Shown here: piece after piece, positions 34,575 through 43,587 of the stretch | How the letters are laid out: each line of letters begins with the position of its first letter | Numbering within the stretch: the stretch's first letter is position 1 | NCBI GenBank assembly: GCA_013287665.1 | Contig: JABDDK010000001.1 | Span: 1 to 64,000, forward strand | Direction of reading: 5' to 3' | Length of the DNA: 64,000 bases | Source of the DNA: Alphaproteobacteria bacterium | Lineage (GTDB): Bacteria > Pseudomonadota > Alphaproteobacteria > UBA9655 | Translations under genes and position numbers: made by a program | Notes under the pieces: generated by a model | What the model was told of the DNA's origin: nothing | The model's database searches: none | What the model saw: only the letters and a program-made list of their open reading frames with translations

Positions 34575-34707
34575 GTTTCAAGATCCTATCGATATGAGGA
34601 ATCAAGTTTAGCAGAGTCTTATTTTTTAGGGAACGCAGAGCTTTCATATCCTTATTCGTCAACCGCTGGGAAAGGGCTTGAAGTACATCATCGGGCACCA
34701 TGCGAGC
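34558..34707 (-). pseudogene. C-terminal remnant of the AbiE-type antitoxin partner
   Basis: The last 49 codons of a helical protein (ARMVPDDVLQALSQRL, KDMKALRSLKNK, then a terminal HIDRILKHASIH) resemble the C-terminal end of transcriptional-regulator antitoxins (AbiEi/DUF6088 type) that precede AbiEii genes. The 5' part is gone: the frame ends exactly at the border of the MITE-like element at 34708. Insertion or recombination at that element probably destroyed the pair. Confidence 0.5.
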
Positions 34708-34800
34708 CACTGCCATTAAGTTAAGGGAAAGCCCTCCCCGCTGGGGTCGTCCCCGGGACGCCCCAGGTGGTGGGCTGTTTCCCTTAACTTAATGGCAGTG
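34708..34800. mobile_element. MITE-like element with terminal inverted repeats, copy B
   Basis: A 93-base version of the element at 23300, with the same ends CACTGCCATTAAGTTAAG and CTTAACTTAATGGCAGTG. The core, GGGGTCGTCCCCGGGACGCC, is uninterrupted, followed by CCAGGTGGTGGGC as in copy A. No target duplication is evident. It separates the antitoxin relic from another hairpin repeat, consistent with serial insertion or deletion here. Confidence 0.8.
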
Positions 34801-34834
34801 GGGCAGCGTCCGCCCTAACGGTCTCCTGGCTGGC

Positions 34835-34870
34835 ACTTGTCCGACGAAGCTTCAGCGTAGGCGGACGAGT
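34835..34870. repeat. Stem-loop repeat
   Basis: ACTTGTCCG (34835-34843) pairs with CGGACGAGT (34862-34870), with one G-U pair, around a loop containing GAAGCTTC, itself a palindrome. It belongs to the patch of non-coding mobile sequence after copy B. A dispersed repeat is likely, but no second copy is present in this window. Confidence 0.55.
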
Positions 34871-34993
34871 GTAGTTATCCAAAATTCAAAAAATCCAATG
34901 CACTAAGAATTAATAAACTTCAATTGTTAACTATATTTTAAGTGCATCCATATTATTATATTAGTGAACATTACATCCTTGGAGGATATAGAT

Positions 34994-35356
34994 ATGCTAG
35001 GTCTCGTTTTCTTCTTCTTTCTCGTTGCACTGATCGCAGGAATACTCGGATTTACGGGTGTGATGGTTGCGGCGGCTGGAATTGCAAAAATATTCTTTTT
35101 TATATTTGTTATCTTACTTATTTTATCGCTTATCATGAGTGTCTTAAGGAGCATGGATTCGACCATTGATCCTCAGCTCAAAGGAAATACTGACGTATTG
35201 GGGTGGGCGGTTTCCTTCTTCGTTATTGCTCTGATCGCGGGTTTGCTTGGATTTACAGGCCTTATGGAAGCAACTGCAGGTATTGCTCAGATTATATTTG
35301 TTGTGTTTCTTGTCTTGTTCGTTATTTCTTTGGTTATGCATATTTTTAAAAAGTAA
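34994..35356 (+). CDS. Double DUF1328 (YtjA-like) small membrane protein
   Basis: A 120-residue membrane protein made of two copies of a roughly 50-residue unit: MLGLVFFFFLVALIAGILGFTGVMVAAAGIAK and later LGWAVSFFVIALIAGLLGFTGLMEATAGIAQ. Each has the FxxALIAGxLGFTG and AGIA motif of DUF1328 and two hydrophobic helices. Single-unit proteins of about 55 residues are the norm, so this is an internal duplication or fusion. The start at ATG 34994 is preferred over 34964 because GGAGG lies eight bases upstream. DUF1328 proteins are small membrane proteins linked to stress in some bacteria; the role here is unknown. Confidence 0.85.
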   Translation: MLGLVFFFFLVALIAGILGFTGVMVAAAGIAKIFFFIFVILLILSLIMSVLRSMDSTIDPQLKGNTDVLGWAVSFFVIALIAGLLGFTGLMEATAGIAQIIFVVFLVLFVISLVMHIFKK

Positions 35357-35450
35357 CACAGAAAAGCAAATATTAACGAGACAGCTCCTAATTTGCTATC
35401 TTGCCAACCGATCTCGCACTCCCTAAAGTAGTCAAAAAAATAAGGGACGC

Positions 35451-36611
35451 ATGTTTTATATCGCCTTTCGGATGCTGGTCGGGGATCGGGGAAAATTCTT
35501 AGGGATTATCCTTGGGCTGTCGTTCGCCTCTCTCATAATGACCCAGCAACCGGGTCTTTTTGTTGGTATTATGACGCGTGCCTTTAGTTTTATCACCGAC
35601 TTGGGCTTGCCTGATATTTGGGTGATGGAGCCGACAGTTCAATACATTGACGACATTAAACCGATGCCGGAGACGTATCTGTATCGAGTTGCGAGCGTCG
35701 AAGGTGTGGCTTGGGCCAAGCCTCTCTTTAAGGGATCTATTCAAGCCCGCCTTCAGAGCGGGACTTTTCAAACGTGTAATATGATCGGGATTGATGATGA
35801 AACGCTGATTGGTGCACCTGCTGTTATGCTCCAGGGAAGAGTTCAGGATTTAAGGCGAGCTGATGGAATTATCGTGAATGAAGAAGGGGCAAAAGACAAA
35901 TTGGCCAACCCTCCTCTCTATCCGGGAGGACCCAAAGTTCCCTTAAGGGTTGGGCAAGAACTTGAACTGAATAACCACCGTGCCATCGTTGTTGGTATTG
36001 CAAAGACAACACGAACGTTTCAATCCCAACCCGTTGTTTTTACGACGTATTCAAATGCCACACTATTTGTTCCTCCCCAACTTAATTTACTCAGCTTTGT
36101 ACTTGTGAAAGCAAAGCCAGGTCAAAACTTGGAAGAACTTTGTGCTCGTATTACAAAAACAACCGGACTTGCTGCTCGTACGAAAGATAAGTTTGAAAAT
36201 CTAACCGTCAACTATTATTTAAAGTATACTGCAATCCCCATTAACTTTGGGGTTTCAGTGCTTCTAGGATTTTTAGTAGGGGCCGCCATCGCGGGTCAAA
36301 CGTTCTATAATTTTACGCTTGAAAACTTGAGGTATTTTGGTGTCTTAAAAGCGATGGGGACATCGGAAAAAACGCTTCTCTATATGATCGTCTTTCAAGC
36401 TATCATTGTAAGCTTCATAGGGTATGGAGTCGGGGTCGGATGTACCGCTCTGTTTGCTTATTTTACCCAAAATAGTGCGGTCGCTTTTCGGTTTCCCTGG
36501 CAGCTTTTCGTGTTTAGCGTTGTGGGCGTGGCTGCGATTGCAACATTTGCAGCTCTCTTAAGTATTCGTAAGGTTATAAAACTTGAACCCGCTATCGTTT
36601 TCAAGAGTTGA
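35451..36611 (+). CDS. ABC transporter permease, FtsX/MacB/DevC-like
   Basis: A 386-residue permease with an N-terminal span, a large extracytoplasmic domain (about 45-265) and three C-terminal spans from about 265. The C-terminus RKVIKLEPAIVF is typical of the FtsX-like family. It resembles DevC-type permeases that pair with a HlyD-like adaptor and an ATPase to push substrates through an outer-membrane channel. It is first in a four-gene operon, six bases before the ATPase. Confidence 0.88.
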   Translation: MFYIAFRMLVGDRGKFLGIILGLSFASLIMTQQPGLFVGIMTRAFSFITDLGLPDIWVMEPTVQYIDDIKPMPETYLYRVASVEGVAWAKPLFKGSIQARLQSGTFQTCNMIGIDDETLIGAPAVMLQGRVQDLRRADGIIVNEEGAKDKLANPPLYPGGPKVPLRVGQELELNNHRAIVVGIAKTTRTFQSQPVVFTTYSNATLFVPPQLNLLSFVLVKAKPGQNLEELCARITKTTGLAARTKDKFENLTVNYYLKYTAIPINFGVSVLLGFLVGAAIAGQTFYNFTLENLRYFGVLKAMGTSEKTLLYMIVFQAIIVSFIGYGVGVGCTALFAYFTQNSAVAFRFPWQLFVFSVVGVAAIATFAALLSIRKVIKLEPAIVFKS

Positions 36612-36617
36612 TCTGAG

Positions 36618-37325
36618 ATGAAAGAGTCAGCCGTTGTTTGCAAGAATCTTATAAAGACTTATGGTGCAGGGTCTAACAAGGTTACGGCTTTGCGAGGTGT
36701 TGATCTTGAAGTGAGATCAGGGGAGCTGTTGATGTTGGCAGGGCCGTCCGGATGTGGGAAAACAACACTCATCTCAGTGATCGCAAGTATCCTTAATCAA
36801 GATAGCGGTGAGTGTAAAGTTTTTGGAAATGATCTCAATCATATGACAAAACCAGAAAGGATTGCTTTTCGTGCAAAAAATATTGGCTTTGTCTTTCAAT
36901 CCTTTAATCTTTTTCCAACGCTTACGATAGCTGAGAATGTTGCCGTTCCGCTTATCATACAAGGAATCGAAAGGCATATTGCTACGGAAAGGGGAGCTGA
37001 ACTGATCGGAAGAATGGGCCTTGGGGATCGGGTGAATGCGTACCCAGCGGATCTTTCAGGCGGGCAGCAGCAGAGAGTCGCGATAGCGCGAGCAATGATC
37101 CATAATCCACGTCTCATCGTTTGTGATGAGCCGACAAGTGCATTGGATGGGGACACAGGTCACAAGATAATGGAGCTTGTGAAGAAAGTGGCGCTCGATC
37201 AGTCACGTGCTTTGATTGTAGTGACACATGATATAAGGATTTTTCCTTTTGCTGACAGAATTGCAAAAATGGAAGACGGGCATATAATAAAAATAGTAAA
37301 AACCTTAGAAGAATTTGAAAAATAA
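36618..37325 (+). CDS. ABC transporter ATPase, MacB/LolD/DevA-like
   Basis: A 235-residue ATPase with Walker A GPSGCGKTT (about 41-49), Q-loop FVFQSFNLFP, signature LSGGQQQR, Walker B LIVCDEP and the switch histidine in VVTHD. All catalytic residues are intact. It powers the adjacent permease. Substrates of this class include lipids, glycolipids, peptides and macrolides. Confidence 0.95.
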   Translation: MKESAVVCKNLIKTYGAGSNKVTALRGVDLEVRSGELLMLAGPSGCGKTTLISVIASILNQDSGECKVFGNDLNHMTKPERIAFRAKNIGFVFQSFNLFPTLTIAENVAVPLIIQGIERHIATERGAELIGRMGLGDRVNAYPADLSGGQQQRVAIARAMIHNPRLIVCDEPTSALDGDTGHKIMELVKKVALDQSRALIVVTHDIRIFPFADRIAKMEDGHIIKIVKTLEEFEK

Positions 37326-37337
37326 AAGGATGAATAC

Positions 37338-38333
37338 ATGATTAGAGACAAAATTAATTTAAATCGTGTGTTAACCGTGGTTGCAATATTAGGAATATTA
37401 AGCGCTTTTTATATGATATTCCTCGATCAAAGACCTGTCCCTTATTCTCAGCCTTTCTCTGCTCCCTCGGTTTCCCCCTATGAGAGCTTTATCGCTGGTG
37501 CTGGAATTGTTGAGGCAGCGAGTGATAACATTAATCTTTCATCAATGGTAAGTGCGGTCGTAGACACAGTCTTAGTGAAGAAGGGACAGCTCGTCTCAAA
37601 GGGGCAACCCCTATTTATGTTGGACAGTCGTCAAGTCAAAGCAGACCTGGATGTTAAGAAAGCTCAGTTGAAGGCTGCACTTGCAACCTTAGAACAGTCA
37701 AAATCTGCCTTAAAATATGCTCAAGATGAATATGATTTGGTCTCGGTACTTGAGGATAAACGGGGTGTATCAAAGGAAGAGATTATAACGCGGCGTAATA
37801 ACGTTATCACCGCTCAAAAAGGTGTTGAGGTTGCAGAAGGAAATTTGGAAGCATCAGAGGCTCAGGTTGCTGAGGCTGAAGTCGTTTTAGACTTTTATAC
37901 TATCAGAGCGCCCATCGATTGCGAAGTTATGCAAATTAATATTCATCCTGGCGAATACGCTCCAACAGGTACGTTTCTCACCACACCTCTCATGCTCATT
38001 GGAAATGTGAGTCGGTATCATGTTCGGGTTGATGTAGATGAGAATGACGCATGGCGATTCAAAAAAGATCAACCAGCTGTTGTCTTTTTGCGAGGTAATG
38101 TTCAATATCACACAGAGCTGAAGTTTGAGTATCTGGAGCCGTATGTTATCCCTAAGAAGTCTCTTACAGGTGATTCAACAGAACGGGTTGATACACGTGT
38201 TCTCCAAGTTGTCTATAGTTATGATCCAAAGGCCATGCCAGCCTATTTAGGGCAAGAGGTCGATGTGTATATCAAGGCAGAGAAAATATCATCAGGCGCT
38301 CGCTATGGCGGCCCTTTGCCGGTGTCAAAATGA
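37338..38333 (+). CDS. Periplasmic adaptor (HlyD/MacA/DevB-like membrane fusion protein)
   Basis: A 331-residue adaptor with one N-terminal span (residues 12-30), a split lipoyl domain (SSMVSAVVDTVLVKKGQLVSKGQPLF and IRAPIDCEVMQINIHPGEY), a coiled-coil hairpin (about 105-180) and a beta-barrel region. It links the inner-membrane permease to the outer-membrane channel encoded next; their reading frames overlap by four bases (38330-38333). Confidence 0.93.
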   Translation: MIRDKINLNRVLTVVAILGILSAFYMIFLDQRPVPYSQPFSAPSVSPYESFIAGAGIVEAASDNINLSSMVSAVVDTVLVKKGQLVSKGQPLFMLDSRQVKADLDVKKAQLKAALATLEQSKSALKYAQDEYDLVSVLEDKRGVSKEEIITRRNNVITAQKGVEVAEGNLEASEAQVAEAEVVLDFYTIRAPIDCEVMQINIHPGEYAPTGTFLTTPLMLIGNVSRYHVRVDVDENDAWRFKKDQPAVVFLRGNVQYHTELKFEYLEPYVIPKKSLTGDSTERVDTRVLQVVYSYDPKAMPAYLGQEVDVYIKAEKISSGARYGGPLPVSK

Positions 38334-39838
38334 GGAAAGGTCTTCTCCTCACATCACCCTTCATCTTGCTTTCAGCCTGTATGGTTGGGCCAGATTATGA
38401 AAAGCCGGGAACTCAAGATGTTCCTTGCGAATGGGCGAATGCGACAGAAAAAAATAACGAGAATATACAAGATGAGATCCAGTGGTGGAAGAACTTTAAT
38501 GATCCAATTCTGACAGATCTCGTTACTGAAACAATAAAATCGAACTATGATTTAAAAGTTGCCTTCTCGAAAATTTGTCAAGCCCGTGCAACTCTTCTTG
38601 GAGCAGAAGCGAGCATTGCGCCTGAAATCGATGGAATTGGGTCGTTTAGTCATAATGAAAGTAGTCTGAATACGTCCCGAATCCCAACGGCACAGGATGT
38701 TTCGGCGATTGGTCCCACCTCAGGTGGAATTGGGACAAACAGATACTTTAATCTTTATCGGCTAGGTTTGGATACAGCTTGGGAAATAGATCTTTGGGGG
38801 AGAATACGACGGAACATTGAATCAGCGAATGCAAGCCTCGAAGCTCAAGTTGAGGATATGCATGGCACAATGCTAAGTTTGATAGCTGAAGTTGCAACGA
38901 CTTACATCAACTTACGCAGTTATCAAAAACAATATGAGATTCAAACGAAAGCTTTCAAAGCCTGGGATGATACCTATAAATTAAATCAAAACTTGTACGA
39001 TGCAGGTCTTGCAACTCAAATCGATGTCATGGAAGCCAAAACCACACGCGATCAAACTGAGGCGGCTCTTTATCCTCTCAAAGAATCAATTAAAGCGGCG
39101 ATGCATCAATTGGCCGTTCTTGTTGGAAAGCCTCCTGCTGCCCTTTATTGTTTATTATCAGATCCAAAACCAATTCCCAAAATGCCCGATGAAATCTTTG
39201 CAGGTCTTCCTTCAGAGCTCTTAAAGAGACGCCCGGATATTCGAGCTGCCGAACGGAATATAGAAGCCTATAATGCTCAAATTGGGGTGGCAATGGGGAG
39301 CTTATTTCCTGTCGTTACTTTTACAGGAACCATTGGGTATCAAAGTAATCGGTCGTCCAATCTCATGACGCCTGCAAGTGGCTTTTATTCATTCGGCCCC
39401 GGGTTTACTTGGGATATCATCGATTTTGGACGAGTGCGGTCTATGATTGATGCAAGCATTGCCGTTAAGAATCAATACTATTTCCAATACAAAAGCACGG
39501 TTCTCTCCGCCTTTGCAGATGTAGAAAACTCACTCGTTAATTATGCTGAAGAAGCCAATCATCATTACTGGCTAAAGAGCGCGTTTGACGCGAGTAAAAC
39601 CGCTTATGATGTGAGCATGCTGCGCTATGAATCTGGGTTGATTCCCTTTATTGTCGTCCTACAAACCGAATATGCCTACCAACAGAACGCATTGAGCTTG
39701 GCGCAAAGTGAAGCAACCCTTTCGTTAAATGCTGTCGCACTTTACAAGGCTTTGGGCGGAGGGTGGCAAATCGATAAGACGTGTTGGCTGAATGACCCCT
39801 TTACTTTTCATAATGCGGTAAAGAGCGTTTTTGATTAA
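38330..39838 (+). CDS. Outer-membrane efflux lipoprotein, NodT/OprM type
   Basis: A 502-residue TolC-fold lipoprotein. The lipobox LLSAC puts the lipidated cysteine at residue 17, followed by the hallmark MVGPDYEKP. Two OEP repeats are visible, each with a long helical region and motifs such as YRLGLDTAWEIDLWGRIRR and LLKRRPDIRAAERNI. It completes a tripartite export system with the three upstream genes. The 3' end overlaps the convergent tssG stop by four bases. No regulator is linked. Confidence 0.95.
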   Translation: MRKGLLLTSPFILLSACMVGPDYEKPGTQDVPCEWANATEKNNENIQDEIQWWKNFNDPILTDLVTETIKSNYDLKVAFSKICQARATLLGAEASIAPEIDGIGSFSHNESSLNTSRIPTAQDVSAIGPTSGGIGTNRYFNLYRLGLDTAWEIDLWGRIRRNIESANASLEAQVEDMHGTMLSLIAEVATTYINLRSYQKQYEIQTKAFKAWDDTYKLNQNLYDAGLATQIDVMEAKTTRDQTEAALYPLKESIKAAMHQLAVLVGKPPAALYCLLSDPKPIPKMPDEIFAGLPSELLKRRPDIRAAERNIEAYNAQIGVAMGSLFPVVTFTGTIGYQSNRSSNLMTPASGFYSFGPGFTWDIIDFGRVRSMIDASIAVKNQYYFQYKSTVLSAFADVENSLVNYAEEANHHYWLKSAFDASKTAYDVSMLRYESGLIPFIVVLQTEYAYQQNALSLAQSEATLSLNAVALYKALGGGWQIDKTCWLNDPFTFHNAVKSVFD

Positions 39839-40833
39839 CCAATCCTGACATCATCACCGGTTTTTAAACGGTTGCCAATCCATGTGCGCCAGCCCAAGTA
39901 GCTCTTTTGTCCAAGGCGGAGGGGTGGTGGATTGTTCACAGTAATGCGTGTCTTACAGGTGATCGTTGGACCTGCATACAGTTTGATCAGATCCTGAATT
40001 TTTTTAAACCCAAGTCCATTGGGGAGAAGGACATCAAGTTGGTCAGGATTAAGAGGGCCTATATTGAGATTAATAAACCCCTGTTGATCCCAAACGCGTG
40101 TCCCCATCGCGGCCCCTTGGCCTAGTTTTTGCCATTGACCCTGAGTTCCGATACGTGTGACTTGGTCAGAGCTTAAGGACCGCCATCCTCCAACACACTT
40201 ATCGATGCTCAAGGGGATATTAAAATAGCTTGTAAGAACGCTATCCAGACCGTCAGCTGAACGCGGATTAATCCAGAAAAGACCCGCGTAGTCCAGCAAG
40301 CTTCGATCCTGAACATGAAGACGATTTTGAAGAGCGCGCTGCCCAAGGCCCAAAAATGACTTGAGCCCAATGGCGATCTCTGTCTTCTCAGGAGATTGGG
40401 TATTGAGGCTAATCATATATTGTTTACGTATACGGTGCAGGATCGAAATGAGGCGATGGTTGAAAATATCGAGGAAGTCCTTGAGGCTTGAATCCCCAGC
40501 TCTCACCCGTTGGATAATCATTTCTGTATAAGGATAGGGGAGGGGGCCTTGAATGCCCGCAATTCCCATAAAGTTAACATTCATAAGGAGAGGCTGATAA
40601 TCATACCTCCCCATGTTTTCTAAAGAGTAAATATCGCTTGAAAGGGATTCAAGGTAAACACGGGATTTAACCGTCACAACTTCATCAGTGGGGTCAACCG
40701 TTTCCCCAAAAGGGGCGGCCTTTGGGTGTAAATACTCGAGCAATTTTATAGCTTGATGAAATTCAAACCGATACGGCTCTGCAAAAAGAATATCTTTTAC
40801 AGTAGGGATTGACTTCCGATTTGTGCGGGCCAT
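39835..40833 (-). CDS. tssG: Type VI secretion baseplate protein TssG
   Basis: About 332 residues of the TssG (ImpH/VasB) family, part of the TssE-F-G-K baseplate that anchors the sheath to the membrane complex. Family marks are PYRFEFHQAIKLLEYL near the N-terminus, MNVNFMGIAGIQGPLPYPYTEMI, and a C-terminal LGLGxLGWRTWIGNR-like end (SYLGWRTWIGNRL). ATG 40833 is preferred to TTG 40842. It overlaps the end of tssF by about 37 bases. No other type VI genes are in the window. Confidence 0.92.
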   Translation of the reverse strand: MARTNRKSIPTVKDILFAEPYRFEFHQAIKLLEYLHPKAAPFGETVDPTDEVVTVKSRVYLESLSSDIYSLENMGRYDYQPLLMNVNFMGIAGIQGPLPYPYTEMIIQRVRAGDSSLKDFLDIFNHRLISILHRIRKQYMISLNTQSPEKTEIAIGLKSFLGLGQRALQNRLHVQDRSLLDYAGLFWINPRSADGLDSVLTSYFNIPLSIDKCVGGWRSLSSDQVTRIGTQGQWQKLGQGAAMGTRVWDQQGFINLNIGPLNPDQLDVLLPNGLGFKKIQDLIKLYAGPTITCKTRITVNNPPPLRLGQKSYLGWRTWIGNRLKTGDDVRIG

Positions 40834-42629
40834 TTTTTCCAAATTCCATCACTTTGAGTGCTGATAAGAGTGAGTTCTGTGAACGAGTTTATAGAGACAT
40901 AAAGGCTAAAAAACTCATTGAGGACTGAGGCAAGCATATAGCCGCCTTGGCCCCCGAAGGGTGCTTCATCTATGGTGAGGGTAATGCTTAAACCCTGAAT
41001 AAATCCTCGCCATGCGTCAGTCCCGCGCCTTCGCATAACGGGCTCATATTTTATATCTGAAAGCGCATTTATTTCTGGGTGAGATGTATTCTTATTAAAA
41101 CCTGAGTAAAGCTGAAGTATTTCTTTTAATGCTAAGACTGCTTTTTCATCGCCACTTAAGCTCAGGTGATTTAAGGAAAGTTGGGAAATCAATCTCCATT
41201 GAGAGTCCCCATCGAGTGACGGTGGGATTTCTGGCGTGGGTCTATCAAGACACGTAATGGTTGCAGAAGGAATAACCCCATCAACTTCAAGAGCACCGCC
41301 CGCTGGAATATAGGAAGCAAGATCTCTATTCGTACAAAGGGTATATGCATAAACAGTTTGATCACTTGGTTTTTGAGGCGTAAAATTGAAGTCCACAAAT
41401 GACAGATAAACATCTGTTCCCGAAATATCAGGATTTTCAGTTGGATTCCTTGTGGAGTGCCAAAACAGTCCATTGTCCTCAGCTTCCACATCATAATCAT
41501 AGGAGAAATAGGGGGCAAAAACCTGAGTTTCACGGCCACCTGAGGTTGCGGCGACTACCTTTAGAATGCTGTGTATTTCAGTTGAATCCTCATTGCTTTG
41601 ATCGCCAACAAGTCTGTAAGAAACGGATTGATAATTCAAGTCAATGGGCTCAGAAATTTTAGGGAACAGATTGACAATGGGTGTGCACCCCAGAACAAAG
41701 TTATTCTCATTTATTCTAAGCTTATCCGCCCGACTTCGATCGGCCAAAGGAATATAAATATCCACATACTTGGCAGCGCTTGTTGTTGAGAAATTGAGAA
41801 TATCCAGGAACATAAATTTCTCTGGAAAGACAAAGAATTCATGAAGCAAGCGATAAGCATCAAGGGCTTTGTGAGGATAGGGAATTAAGGCTTCATCTTT
41901 CGAAAACCCAACGGGAACAAGAGAGCCGGCTGGAAGCAGTGTGGGCTCTTTTGCTTTATCGGCTTGGATGTACACCGGCGTTGGTTCGGTCGGTAAATAC
42001 GCAAATATACTGTCATAAATGCACTGACTTGTCAGCGAATCTCCTGAGATAAAGAAACGGAGAGACGCAGGCGTGAGCTCACTCATTTTCCCATCATACC
42101 GTGCCACTCGAAGTTTAAGGATCCATTGGGTTTTAAGCTCTAAAGGGGAGATGGGGCTTTCATCAACATTCATGACTTTTGCTTCTGCCACCTCAAATGG
42201 CCAGAGCTCGACAGGATAGGACGTTTGAAAACGACAGAATTTGTTTTCTTGAGCCTCAGTAAATAAGGGAGTTCCTCGTGGAACCACAGTTCCGGAAGTC
42301 CCGGTCCCTAAATGAGGGGAGATCCTAAAGGAAGCAATGGCAGATGAAGGGAAAGGAGCTGTGAACTGAGGATAGAGAACTCCCAGCAAGGTATTGGTAA
42401 ATTGGATGTACCGATTGTCGAGTTCTTTTTGCAACCGCCCTGTCAGAAAGGCAAAGGCTTCCGTTAGTCTTTGAACGTGAGGATCAGATGAGCCAGAAGT
42501 TGAATAATTCAGATTTTGGGCAATTTTAGGATATTGTTTCACAAACTGTGATCCCGCCCGCCGCAAGTACATCATCTCTTGCTGGTAGTAATCCAACATT
42601 TGCTCAAAATGCTCTCGACTCAATGCCAT
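40797..42629 (-). CDS. tssF: Type VI secretion baseplate protein TssF
   Basis: A 610-residue protein of the TssF (ImpG/VasA) family. The N-terminus MLDYYQQEMMYLRRAGSQF followed by QYPKIAQNL and DPHVQRLTEAFAFLTGRLQ is diagnostic. TssF forms a heterotrimer with two TssF per TssG in the baseplate wedge. The GGGG before ATG 42629 abuts the start with no spacer, so initiation may be weak or begin elsewhere. It is first of a tssF-tssG pair; the SDR gene at 42832 is divergent. Confidence 0.94.
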   Translation of the reverse strand: MALSREHFEQMLDYYQQEMMYLRRAGSQFVKQYPKIAQNLNYSTSGSSDPHVQRLTEAFAFLTGRLQKELDNRYIQFTNTLLGVLYPQFTAPFPSSAIASFRISPHLGTGTSGTVVPRGTPLFTEAQENKFCRFQTSYPVELWPFEVAEAKVMNVDESPISPLELKTQWILKLRVARYDGKMSELTPASLRFFISGDSLTSQCIYDSIFAYLPTEPTPVYIQADKAKEPTLLPAGSLVPVGFSKDEALIPYPHKALDAYRLLHEFFVFPEKFMFLDILNFSTTSAAKYVDIYIPLADRSRADKLRINENNFVLGCTPIVNLFPKISEPIDLNYQSVSYRLVGDQSNEDSTEIHSILKVVAATSGGRETQVFAPYFSYDYDVEAEDNGLFWHSTRNPTENPDISGTDVYLSFVDFNFTPQKPSDQTVYAYTLCTNRDLASYIPAGGALEVDGVIPSATITCLDRPTPEIPPSLDGDSQWRLISQLSLNHLSLSGDEKAVLALKEILQLYSGFNKNTSHPEINALSDIKYEPVMRRRGTDAWRGFIQGLSITLTIDEAPFGGQGGYMLASVLNEFFSLYVSINSFTELTLISTQSDGIWKKWPAQIGSQSLL

Positions 42630-42831
42630 CCCCTGTTCTTGATCATAATTAGATGAGTGTACTTCAAAATGAAGCAGGATTCTATAGGAAGGTTAAACAG
42701 GGGGGAAACAATAGAGAAAGGATTAAAATTCTGAGTTTTATTCCTATACACGAATAATTAAGGACTCAGTGTTAGAATCTTAAAAAAAGCAGCAAACCGG
42801 ATGTTTTAATTAAACAGTAAGGAGAATTGAA

Positions 42832-43584
42832 ATGGGTCGTCTTTCAAGAAAAGTAGCTCTCATTACAGGAGCGGGTATGGGAATGGGTGAAGCTGAAGCC
42901 ATCCTTTTCGCAAAAGAAGGTGCAAAAGTCATTGTCACTGACATCAATGAAGAAGCAGGACAAGATACCATCAACAAGATTGAAAAGGCGGGGCAAAAAG
43001 CTGAATTCATGAAATTAAACGTCACAGATGAATCTAACTGGACGACAGTCATGAGGGCTGTTATTGAAAAGTACGGCAAGTTGGATGTACTTGTTAATAA
43101 TGCGGGCATCCTTCTATTTAAAACACTTGAAGAGACAACTGAAGACGAGTGGGAAGGTATCTTCAAAGTCAACACGAAAGGTGTCTTTTTGGGGTGTAAG
43201 CATGCTGTTGAAGGGATGAAAAAAGCCGGTGGTGGATCTATCATCAATATATCCTCGATCTATGGAATTATTGGAGCTCCCTCTGCTGCAGCATATGAGG
43301 CTTCCAAAGGAGCCGTTCGAGAATTAACCAAAGCAGCCGCAGCTGATTTTGCAAAATATAATATTCGTGTAAACTCGGTGCATCCTGGTTTAATTGACAC
43401 ACCTATGACAAGTGATATCATTAAGGACCCAGCACAAACCAAACAAGTATTATCCACAACAATCATGGACCGTCCTGGCACACCAGAAGAAGTAGCATTA
43501 CCTGTTCTTATGCTCGCTTCCGACGAATCCTCCTATATGACTGGCAGTGAGCTTGTCATAGATGGAGGTTATACGGCGAGATAG
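42832..43584 (+). CDS. Short-chain dehydrogenase/reductase
   Basis: A 250-residue classical SDR: NAD(P)-binding TGAGMGMGEA (12-21), VNNAG (88-92), catalytic S141/S142, Y155 and K159, and C-terminal ELVIDGGYTAR. Asp37 after the second beta strand (VTDI) favours NAD over NADP. It resembles 3-hydroxyacyl or 3-alpha-hydroxysteroid type dehydrogenases. It is followed four bases later by the MaoC-Pta fusion gene, suggesting a hydroxyacyl-CoA step feeding acyl-phosphate formation. A strong AAGGAG lies upstream. Confidence 0.92.
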   Translation: MGRLSRKVALITGAGMGMGEAEAILFAKEGAKVIVTDINEEAGQDTINKIEKAGQKAEFMKLNVTDESNWTTVMRAVIEKYGKLDVLVNNAGILLFKTLEETTEDEWEGIFKVNTKGVFLGCKHAVEGMKKAGGGSIINISSIYGIIGAPSAAAYEASKGAVRELTKAAAADFAKYNIRVNSVHPGLIDTPMTSDIIKDPAQTKQVLSTTIMDRPGTPEEVALPVLMLASDESSYMTGSELVIDGGYTAR

Positions 43585-43587
43585 GCA

